This document shows, piece by piece, positions 48,031 to 57,310 of a stretch of DNA of 64,000 nt. Position numbers and translations under genes: made by a program. The stretch is from assembly GCA_030765065.1 (NCBI GenBank), contig CM060975.1:197006507-197070506 (forward strand). Direction: 5' to 3'. Below the pieces are notes generated by a model. The model made no database searches. It was not told the origin of the DNA and was given only the letters and a program-made list of their open reading frames with translations. Origin of the DNA: Deroplatys truncata. Its lineage: Eukaryota > Arthropoda > Insecta > Mantodea > Mantidae. Position 1 is the first letter of the stretch; every line of letters starts with the position of its first letter.

Positions 48031-48334
48031 AAATAAGTAATAAATTGAGTTTTATTTATGGACGCTCTTTAACTGCTGTGGTCCTTAGCGTCTAATTCCA
48101 TATTGGGCGTGAAACACCGGTAATTTTATTCAGATACCTCTTTATCAGGCTTGAGGCTCTTTTACGTGCCGTAAATCTATGACACGAGAACACCGACTTT
48201 ACTTCCCTTCTGAAGGAAGCCATGCTAAGGATTTTTACGCCCGAAAAAAATCCATCGCCCTCCGGCGGGTTTAAACCCGCGACCTCAGGAAGTAGAGTCT
48301 AACTTGGTAACCACTATACCACGGAGGACGACAA
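48031..48334 (-). repeat. tRNA-derived SINE, Asp-like head (S1)
   Basis: Minus orientation. The tail complement GAGTTTTATTTATGGACGC is on the left, the B-box complement GGGTTTAAACCC at 48268-48279, and the head complement CCACTATACCACGGAGGA on the right. GAAACAAAGT (48021-48030) and GAAGCAAAGT (48335-48344) are a 9 of 10 target duplication. Confidence 0.9.
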
Positions 48335-48344
48335 GAAGCAAAGT

Positions 48345-49799
48345 GTTGGGGAAAAAAGCGCTCATACCTGCCTTTGCACTTGTCTGAATCCAGAGGGAAT
48401 ACATGCTACTGGTAGAAAGAAAGAAAAAATAGGTGATTTAATAAGTGAAAAGCTGAATAAATAACTGTGCAATTAGAGCGAATCGCAGTATTTAAAATAC
48501 TCAGGACGTGTTAAACGTGTGTTGAAAATAAACATAAAAGCATTATTGCTGTTAAATACGAGGTTCACATAAAGAGCGGTTATGTTTTATGGTTTTGTTT
48601 TACCGTGCGTCACTGCTATTGTTGAGCACGGCAGTGATTTCGTTATGCATATCGTAAATTGGGGCTGTAACAATCTAATCGTTTAGTCCCACCGCTGCCA
48701 CCAAAAGCAGCTAGTTCGTTTACATGAATATTTATTCGTTCGCACTCTTTTCCAAAAATAAGGCTTTGGAAACACAGATACTCCATTTGCATACAACTTT
48801 AATATTGCCTCAGTGAGTCCTGGGCTTATCAGTTAAGGTATGAGACCACTCGCACGAGCTTTTCGTCCAGGTTAATATTTAACTAGCTGACCCGTGCAAT
48901 AAATTTTCAACAACCTTGACCAATATCTAAACACACTATTCAACCATGCTTAAATTCTAGACTAGTCTGGCTGACAGTAGTGAGGTAGGATATAATATAA
49001 TTATATGTAGAATTTTGATAATAATTTAAAAGTATTTTTTTCTATAATTAAAAAACCATATTTCACAAATAATAAATTACAAAATCTTTATATGTACAAG
49101 AGAAAAAGAAAGCTAACTGTTATTGATTCAATCGCATGCCAACGTTTCCTTTTCTTTTTTTTCTCCCCCTTTTTATGGGCATACCTTTGTTTGGAGGTTA
49201 CTATACGACTTTAGATAAGATAAGGTCCATATTATGTGTGTTGCATCATTACAAGATTTCAACTAAAGTAATTAGTAACCCCTTATTTTTTTTCAGCGAA
49301 TGTTTATTGCCAAGAACTTTAATCGAAACTCATTGCATTAAATGTGAATAATTTACGTGCTATATATTAAAATTGGGCGCCATTCAGGCCTACATAATTC
49401 TACACAAACGTGCGCATGCGTGAAGAAGACGAACAAACGAGATTCGAATCCGGATCGTCTAGCAGACCAACCCAAGTGTAAAAAGTATTGATGGACGTAT
49501 ATACCTATGTGTATTTTACATTTTGCGGGCGTATCTATTCCTGTGGAAGTTTTACGGCTGCGCTGTGTGATAGAATGCTTTGTAAATCTATTATCTACCA
49601 CAGTATTTTATTTATTTTTAATGGTAGCACTACGTCAATTAGAATATCACTTAAGTGGTATCCGGCAGCCCCGATATACTTGCGTGCATGTCATGGCAAT
49701 ATATTATGCAAAGAGAAAGCGTAATAATTATGGTGTTCGACATAATTACAAATGAATGAGAATTCAATCAACGATTTATGGATTAATAAGGAAGAAAAA
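48345..49799. other. No recognisable gene; weak repeat traces
   Basis: AACTAGCTGACCCGTGCAA at 48881-48899 resembles the AGCTGACCCG end common to a class of arthropod repeats. GATTCGAATCCGGATCGTCT near 49441 looks like a lone minus-strand B box of a SINE head. Neither is sufficient for a firm call. Confidence 0.35.
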
Positions 49800-50632
49800 A
49801 TCGGATGTGTACATTCACATGACTTTCTCTACCCGCTATCGCTTATAGTGGGTATGCGAACTATTCTTACTAAAGCTTATTTTTCTATCTACTTCGCTTT
49901 AAACCAAATAAATCCATGCAGAAATAGCTGCATTTCACATTTCGTTATAGATACAAAGGGAACAGCAACAGTCAAATGTTTAAGAACTGGATGTTATATA
50001 CTAGTCTTAAAAATCCAGTGTTTCCATCGCGAGAAACAACTGAATTTTTAAAGGACTTTAAAGATTGACCGAGAATGAAAAATTAGAACCATTAATAACA
50101 GGTATCTCGGAAACGGCTTATGCCACAATAAAAGTTAATTGAAATAAAATGTGTATTTTAAAGACATCTAAATTTCTTGTTTTCTCTATCGCTTAACGTT
50201 TACTAGTTATACAGATTATACAAAATTCCTTCCGAATGAACAGGACTTCCCAGGCAATTCCCAGAAAATCCATGATATACATTGTATTGTCATATAAATA
50301 TCTTTACTACATGGTATTTTACTCAAAATCGTTAAGAGCCATTTTTAGAAAATAAAAAATTTCGAAAAATGCTCCATGTAAAGATAGCTCGGAATGGGAG
50401 GGTTTTCTTAAAAATCTTTGTGCGCACCTTTGGAAAGTACTGAACTTAAATACCAAGCTTGCTATTTATTCTAATTTTCGTTTTTGAGTTATGCTGTTCA
50501 CACACACACATACGCGTGATTTTTTTATTCAGGGGCCTCAAAACATGTATTTTGGTGAAATCTTGGTATCGAATTTTTTGGTAGAATGCAATGCTTCTCT
50601 TCCTACCTTGTATGTGGTAGATAAAGAAACAA
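49800..50632 (+). mobile_element. Family H element, full length
   Basis: Left edge TCGGATGTGTACATTCACAT. The microsatellite is reduced to CACACACACATACGCG at 50500-50515. The end CTTGTATGTGGTAGATAAAG is worn. It faces a minus copy that begins a few bases further on. Confidence 0.85.
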
Positions 50633-50639
50633 TAATTTT

Positions 50640-51605
50640 AGAGCCCGCGTGCGTAAACAAATCGGATAAATATCAAACGTTGTATTTAAGTTCAACATCT
50701 TCCAGGATGGGACACAAATATATTCAAAAAACCTCCTCACCATCCCAAAAGCTCCTTTATATGCAAAATATATATTTACCATACATTTTCTCAAAAAAAA
50801 CGGTTCCATCGACTTATGTTATAACTCCACATATTTAAAATATTTGCATGACTAACAAAATGTATACATTGAATTTTCTGCGAACTGCCTGTAAACTTCT
50901 CATTTAAAATTAATTTTGTTTAATTTTGGATAGCTGGTAAACCATAAGAGTCAGACAAAACATTAAGTGGATCTCGTTAAAACACACAATTTATATTAAG
51001 TAACTTTTATGACATTAGCCACTTCCGAGAAATTCGTTGTTTTTGGTTAGTATTTTTTAATAGTTAATACGTTTTTTGAGTGCTGAATCGTAATTCTTTT
51101 ATCCCCCGCGATGTCATGCAAAGGGCGGGATTTCAAAGCCAAGTATATAGTGACAAGCTATTCATACATTTGACTATCGCTAGAGAGCTTCCTGTATCCC
51201 CTTTTTAGTTACAAGAAAATGTATAGACTGGCCCCGTAGGTCAGTCGGTAGAGAAACTGCCTACTGTGCGAGGGGTCCCGGGTTCGATTCCCGGCTGGGG
51301 GTGAGGAATTTTTCTCTAGCCAAGATTAATCCCTATCCTCCTCAGAGTCTGGAAGTATGAATGAGCGTGTGAGTGTGTGTATGATCTAATGGTTAAAAAC
51401 CAAAGTGCAAGAAACCCAAAGACAACGTTACACGAGTTAACATCAATGTAGTTAAAGGCGGGGTATAAATGGAACTAAAAAAAGTGTATAAGACAGCTAT
51501 TTCTGCAAACGATTACCTCATTAATTTATATTTCTGTAAGAATTATTTGTAGAAGATATGTAAAAACAAATGATAGTATCATGTGAATGTAGTACATCAG
51601 GTTTT
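50640..51605 (-). mobile_element. Family H element, interrupted by a SINE
   Basis: Minus orientation, missing its palindrome and microsatellite. It reads from AAATCGGATAAATATCAAAC to the edge GAATGTAGTACATCAGG. The S5 SINE at 51229-51478 splits it. With the copy at 49800 it makes a large imperfect inverted repeat. Confidence 0.82.
51229..51478 (+). repeat. tRNA-derived SINE (S5), well-preserved head
   Basis: TGGCCCCGTAGGTCAGTCGG contains the A box and GGGTTCGATTCCCG the B box; the first 75 bp could nearly fold as a tRNA. The body has CTCTAGCCAAGATTAATCCC and ends GGGGTATAAATGGAACTAAA. The AAAATGTATAGAC and AAAGTGTATAAGAC flanks are a slightly worn target duplication within a family H copy. 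Confidence 0.92.
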
Positions 51606-51781
51606 GTAATGTTTGATACAAAAAATACCATGTATTTCTGTAATTGAAGTTTGTATTTCTTTAAAGTTGTTCGAATGCATCATAAATACACACTTTTACA
51701 TTCTCTACCCTTATATAAGTGACTTTAGAAGAGTGGGTGTGAATGCGCTCACGTATGTCTGTTTGCGAACAACATAATTAT

Positions 51782-52052
51782 TCTTCTTCTTTAACGATAC
51801 CTTCGTAATCCGTTAAAAGAAGTTCGTTACAAAGTCCTCGTTGTAGAACTTTACACCCCCAAGGACTTACAAGCCAATGCCTTGGGTCAGTAGCCTCTCG
51901 AGGAGCAAGCAAACTCTGGATCATAGCATATCCAGGATGGGTGATCTGTCCAATGCCTGGTGTGGTGGTGAAGAAGGAAAGGAAATGTAGTGATGAAAGG
52001 GATGATAGGAAAATTCCGGATAAATTATCCAACCGAGCCATTCCGCTCGATC
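51782..52052 (-). repeat. tRNA-derived SINE (S3)
   Basis: Minus orientation. The tail complement CCCCCAAGGACTTACAAGCC at 51856-51875 matches 24618 and 13000. The middle TGGATCATAGCATATCCAGG follows. The head complement CCAACCGAGCCATTCCGCTC ends near 52050. The left AAGAAGAA-type tail lies at 51780-51795. Confidence 0.88.
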
Positions 52053-52343
52053 AGCGTATTCAGTGAAAAATATTCAGCTGCTGGATTTACTATTTACGTT
52101 AAGCATTATCTGAAAAGCAAGTCAAATGTTTTCAGGAATTTCTTCCTTTCAAAAATAACGCTTTATTTAAATTAAAACACATACACACTTTCTGTTGTCT
52201 CAAGATATACTAGGAAGTCTGATTTAAATATAGTGAGTGTTATGCCTTTGGCAGCAATAATAAATTATCTGCTGAATACTATATCACTGGTAAAAGATTT
52301 ACAAACAAATAAGTCGTGCCTCACCTTGGAATACACTCCCATA
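52053..52343. other. No recognisable gene
   Basis: AT-rich spacer. Nothing recognised. Confidence 0.5.
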
Positions 52344-52351
52344 ATTTAATC

Positions 52352-52508
52352 CAGTGGTGGCGAAAGCGCGACTCGCGAGGTACTGTGACTCGCAGGCGCA
52401 ACTCCTTTTCTAGCCGTCTATTCATTTGTTTTCCATGTGCTGCTGAGTGGTGTAGTGCGTGTTGCATATTTGGTGACTCGCGGAAGGCAGGCGTTTTCGC
52501 CACCCATG
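52352..52508. mobile_element. hAT-type MITE (157 bp)
   Basis: The termini CAGTGGTGGCGAAAGCGC and the complement of CATGGGTGGCGAAAACGC match at 14 of 18. A perfect 8 bp target duplication ATTTAATC flanks them at 52344-52351 and 52509-52516. An 8 bp duplication and CAGTGG-type ends are diagnostic of hAT. No coding capacity. The interior is GC-richer than its surroundings. Confidence 0.9.
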
Positions 52509-52766
52509 ATTTAATCAAATAATTATTTTATGGCATTAAATGCTTTGACATTTGCCGCAATCTGTTAAACCCTATTTAAGTTACATAAAACGTATATTTC
52601 GATAATGCACAAATTCTTCCAGAGATTTCAGTGTCGACAATGCAGTAATCTGATACAGACAGCAGTAACGTAGTGGTGTAAATTTTCCAAATTAGTGTCC
52701 GTAATGGGCATATTACATATTTGAAATTTAGAGTACCGTCGTAACGAAAATACATCCTTTAACGTT

Positions 52767-53472
52767 TACTTTCTCTACTACTTATAGTAAAGTAGATGTC
52801 GAGGTTTCACCGGAAAAATTCTTTTTGAGGCCCCCTGTACTCCTCCAAAAAACATTTTTAGAAAGAGGTCTGTGTAAATGCGTGTGTGCGCGCGCACGTG
52901 TGTGTGTCTGCCTGTCTGTGTCTGTGAACAGCATAACTCAAAAACGAAAAGTCAGTTGTAAACCAAACTTTGTGTATAAGTTCAGCATCTTCCAAGGATG
53001 CGTCATGAAGATTTTCAAGAAAATCCCCCACCCCAAAGTACTCTTTACATAGAAAATTTTTCGAAAAAATTTATTTTCTCAAAAAATATTCTTACGATTT
53101 TTATTAAAATACCATATGTTTAAGATATTTTCATGACAAATGAAATGTATATCTTGAATTTTCTGGGCATAGCCTCTCCTCTTCATTCTCAAAGAGTTTT
53201 GGATAACTGGTAAACTGCACGAGACAAAATCCTACTGCACAAAAAATGCGGCTCGTTAAAGCACACAACTTATGTCAAATATATTTTTTGTGCCATTAAC
53301 CACTTTGGAGATATTCCTTGTTATTTGTTTGCATTTTAAAATGATTATACTTTTCTCAAATGGGGAGTGGTCTGCAAATGTTTATCTCGATCAACATGAA
53401 TCAGGCAGAAGAATATGCGTTTGTAAGAATAGTTTTACAACAGAGAAAGCTATGTGAAGGCAACGCATCAGT
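52767..53472 (-). mobile_element. Family H element, with internal deletions
   Basis: Minus orientation. Palindrome region TTTCTCTACTACTTATAGTA at 52772-52791. The microsatellite GTGTGCGCGCGCACGTGTGT with CTGCCTGTCTGTG is at 52884-52920. Opposite edge GAAGGCAACGCATCAG at 53456-53471. Confidence 0.85.
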
Positions 53473-53934
53473 TTTATTATGAGGTTATATCAAAGACTAT
53501 GATTGTATTTGTGAATCCTTGCAACAGCTCCGAGAGGTGATCTTGCATGCAGTTGCTGGTATCGACCGTTAGATGCTGCAGACGTGTGGCAGGAAGGTGT
53601 TACAAGATTGGTACACAATATGAAATACCTGTAAGACTTTTACAAAACTTGGATATATATTCTGCCCACCAATGTGAGCGTTTTCGGTTTGTCTGTCTAG
53701 GTTGTTGCACTATCGATATCCGAAATTCCAGAATTAACTATGAATCACCTTACAGAAAATTTTTATTAGTGTGTTAGAATCTTAGCATTGAAATTTCTTC
53801 TAAACTTTCTTCTTACTTGGAGAAAAATAATTATTGAAATAAAATTATAAATTAATATTTACGAAATACAGCGCTTTAAAATTTCGTTTGCTCGTTTCTC
53901 GGGGGCTTGTTTTTATCCTATTCTATATCCGTTT

Positions 53935-54070
53935 TTACTTTCTCTACCACATACATAGAAGATAGAGTAGGTATTGCATCCCACCGAAAAATTCGATAAC
54001 GAGATTTCACCGAAAATACATGTTTTGAATCACCTTGAATTAAAAAAAGAACTTTTTAGATAAAGGTCCG

Positions 54071-54116
<46 letters not shown>

Positions 54117-54640
54117 CAGCATAATTCAAAAAACGAAAAATAGCAAACTTGGTATTTAAGCTCAGTGCCTTCCAAAGATGCGATATGATTTTCAAGAAAA
54201 TCCCGCGACGCAAAACTACCTTTCACATGGAACAACTTTAAAAGTTTTGATTTTCTAAAAAAATTAGAAAGAATTTTGTATAATCCTGTATAACTGCCAA
54301 ACGTTAAGCGATTGTAGATTCCTTAAGACGCACATTTTATTTCAAATGTCTATTTCCCGAGATATTCGTTGTTAATGTTTCGAACTATTCAATACTTAGT
54401 CATTCTGTAGATTTTCAGTTGTTTCTGGAGATGTAATGGAAAGAGTATGTAAGCCAGCCTGTAGGGTCCAGTTCTAATACATTTGACCACCTATATGTTG
54501 TACCTATAACGAAATGTGTGATGTAGCTATTTTGGAAGGTTTATCTCTGTTACAATGAAATAGGAAAATAAGCTTTCGTGAAAATAATTTGTATATCACT
54601 ATAAGGATAGAGGGTAGAAGTCATTTGAATGTAACACACA
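53935..54640 (-). mobile_element. Family H element, with internal deletion
   Basis: Minus orientation. ACTTTCTCTACCACATACAT at its start, then a pure GT run at 54076-54112. A gap follows after TTTGATTTTCTAAAAAAATT, and the edge is GAATGTAACACACATGA near 54640. Confidence 0.85.
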
Positions 54641-54927
54641 TGATTACGGTCTCAAAAGCCTCAACCCCTCATGCCAAATTCTTATGAGAGAAACCAAGTG
54701 GGATAGGAAGGCCATAGGTATACGATAACAGTTGAAGTTTTGTTTACGTAATTTATTGTTACGTAAGTTATTAGCCACACGTTTGGGAAGCCAACTTGAA
54801 GTAGTTATTGTCTTGGAGTTTATTTATTTAATCAGCGCCATGTATGAACGCCAATTTTGAAGTGGATTGTTTATGTTACGTAATATGCTGCTACGTATGA
54901 GAAGCCGATTTTTGAAGATGTATTTTT
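54641..54927. other. No recognisable gene; TTACGTAA-rich spacer
   Basis: Repeats of TGTTACGTAA and GGAAGCCAA / GAAGCCGAT occur before the family B copy. They could be an older part of the same element family. Confidence 0.4.
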
Positions 54928-55717
54928 GTTGTTACGCTCCAAGTTTAAAAATATTAACTTGGTGATCAAACTGCTTCTATAGATATTATTTATGTTTATT
55001 TTTGCCTCGGCTGCGTCAGTATTATTTTAGAGTCACGTATTTCTTAGGCAGGGCGTGGTACGACAAGAATGTAGGTTTACACAGATTTTAAGTTTTAAAT
55101 TCACTTCTTTTTATTAATCCTTGGCACAAATTACATAGCACTACACTGATATTAAGAGCTGTGAGATTATTTTATTTACTACTTGTACTTTGTTAACGCA
55201 TATAGATACTTAATTTTCGTTTCACACGAATACGTAACATTTCTCTAGAGAACACATCTTCCATCCGGTCACTACCAAGGTCTGCCAGCAACTGAACATA
55301 TTTCAACCGTATAAACTTTTAACTTTTTGTATTTCAAGTCTCTGATTGGTTAATCCTAGTCCAATAGAATATCTGCCTTTTACTAAAGCTTTTTCTGGCT
55401 GTTGATTGGCTATTTTTAAACTGTCTCAAAATTTACATTATTGCTGCCCTAATAATGACTAGTAGCATTTAAACTCTCAAACTCATTATTGTCTCAGGGT
55501 TACCTCATTGTTAGCAACGTTAAACTTATTATTGTCACAGCTCTTACACTATTAAATTACATAAACGGATTCACATAACATTATTAAACGTGTTTACAAT
55601 AATATAAGCATATGCAATGACTGTTACATACATTTTAAAAATTATTACATACATATTGCTTCAAGGCGGGCTGTTATTGAAATTACATATTATATAATTC
55701 AAGTGTTAAAAATAGTG
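54928..55717 (+). mobile_element. Family B repeat, copy 2 (possible solo LTR fossil)
   Basis: Same orientation and order as 44085-44905: GCCTCGGCTGCGTCAGTATT, TCACACGAATACGTA, AAGTCTCTGATTGG, then CTTCAAGGCGGGCTGTTATT. The copies differ by many small changes, so the pair is old. No retroviral genes are adjacent. Confidence 0.5.
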
Positions 55718-55929
55718 CCTCACAGTTTACAGCTTGAACCGCAAGATCTCTAAAATAATCGAATCCGGAGTCCTTCAAAAGCAATTTTTATATGAAACAG
55801 TTGAACCAGAACTTTACCGTTGAGGAATCGCTCAATTCAGCCACTCCCAATGATCCTCAAGCAGACGGTCAGAATATTTTTAATAGTGTTAAACAACCGA
55901 TCTTACTTCATGCGGTACCACAGGCGGTG

Positions 55930-56130
55930 ACACTGGTGATGCACGCAATGAAACGACAATTGGGAAAGGAATTTTGGCAAGAACACGTTCCAGGCTTACG
56001 TTTAAGGCATCTTCCCGGCATTTGCCAGTTATGAACACTTAGGAAAACCTGTCAGTGAGGACGGACCTCGGGATCTGAACCGCAAAACTACCGGTCACGA
56101 GTTGTCTTAACGACCCCCGGCTATGACGTA
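55930..56130 (-). repeat. tRNA-derived SINE (S6)
   Basis: Minus orientation. The B-box complement GGGATCTGAACCGC is at 56069-56082. GTCACGAGTTGTCTTAACGA and GACAATTGGGAAAGGAATTT are shared with 14990-15215. Edges approximate. Confidence 0.7.
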
Positions 56131-56244
56131 GACAAAGCCGTATTAGCATTACTTCCCTACAATTTAACGAGTGATTCCAGAGCCCTTAAGGATACACATT
56201 GTGTAAATCACATTGAGTGAAATTCTTCAATAAGACCATTTTTA

Positions 56245-56300
56245 CTTTCCCTACTACTATAGTATTTAGGGAAAGTATTGTATTAAGCCCAAAAATTCCA
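56245..56300 (-). mobile_element. Family H element, terminal fragment
   Basis: Only the palindrome end (TACTTTCCCTACTACTATAG) and CCCAAAAATTCC remain, cut at about 56300 shortly before the inverted repeat at 56325. Confidence 0.75.
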
Positions 56301-56324
56301 TGTTTATATTAGTAGTAATAGTCG

Positions 56325-56465
56325 CGGATGAGCCAATTGTTTTAACGATAATCCTGCCGCTAGGGGCGCTAGTGTCGCTAGTGTCGCTGCGTGCGACGGC
56401 GGCGGCGGTAAGTTTGAAAAGCGCCCTGAGCGTTAGGATTATCGTTAAATCGGTTGGCTCATCCG
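56325..56465. repeat. GC-rich inverted repeat / MITE-like unit (141 bp)
   Basis: Left arm CGGATGAGCCAATTG.TTTAACGATAATCCT and the complement of the right arm agree over about 46 bp with few differences, starting CGGATGAGCCAA and ending GGGCGCT. The spacer is CG-rich (GTGTCGCTAGTGTCGCTGCG, CGACGGCGGCGGCGG). No clear target duplication. It could be a MITE or the boundary structure of the locus to its right. Confidence 0.75.
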
Positions 56466-57200
56466 GGACGAGTTGAAAGAATTGAGGAAGTGACGTGTAG
56501 TGTTTTGATTGGTTCGTTAATTTGGGGTGGGAGATGGAGGAAGGGAGATGGAGGAGTATGGAGGTCGCGTGATGGAGAGGAGCTGGGTGGCGAGGTGTTG
56601 TCTGTGCGGAGGTCGGTACTGAAATGGGGGAAAAGATGGGGAGCGAGGGATAAAAAGTGTAAAGGAAAGTGACGTGTGAAGTTGTGATTGGTGGGAATAA
56701 GAAGTGATGTTATTGGTGGAAAGGAGCAAATGAAGGTTGTTGATTGGTAAGAATAAGAGGGATTATGATTGGTGGAAAGAAAAAGGAGTGGGGTATGTTG
56801 GAGGTGATGGGAAAGGTGAGTTTTGCTAGCAGCAAGATTTGCAAAAGCCTGTCGTGAACTGATCAGCAATTTTTGAACGTCGGATGGTAGTTTTCTTGAG
56901 TGGATAGAGAGATGGGGGGCGATATGAGATGCGGTGGCGAAAATGGGAACTAAACAAGGTGTTTGAGACAAGAGGTTTAAGGACGAGGAAATTTTGAGGT
57001 TAGTGGTGAACATGGCGGTCGCAAGAGGTGGGGGTAAGGAGACGCAGTGGTGAGAATGGGAACTAAAAGAAGATGGGGGTAGCAAGAGTTTTAGAAGAGT
57101 AGATTTTGAGGTTAAAATAGTGGGAACTAAAAATGGCGGAGGGTCTGCGACAAGGAGATGCGGTGAGAACTAAACAAGATGGCGGACGCAAGAGGTGGGT
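56466..57200. promoter_or_regulatory. Purine-rich tandem block with CCAAT and GATGGCGG motifs
   Basis: The plus strand is G/A-rich. Five inverted CCAAT boxes (ATTGG) start at 56508, 56687, 56712, 56743 and 56768, with TGACGTGT (CRE-like) at 56491 and 56670. From about 56935 to 57200 a degenerate tandem array repeats GGGAACTAAA, ATGGCGG and GCAAGAGGTGGG. AAGATGGCGG at 57176-57185 matches the classical YY1-type core. It looks like a promoter or a minisatellite; no transcript start can be seen. The long frame on the minus strand is a by-product of base skew. Confidence 0.45.
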
Positions 57201-57310
57201 AAGGAGGTTTGAGGTTACAGTACCAAAACACGAAAGGATATATTCCTACGCCAAGCAGGTCCGAAAAATAATTATGCGTGTGGTACTTACCTGTTACCGG
57301 TGTGGATGCG

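Noticed and set aside
56459-57085. 208-codon minus-strand Ser/Pro-rich frame
   Set aside because: Produced by the purine/pyrimidine skew and tandem repeats of the block; composition only, no motif.
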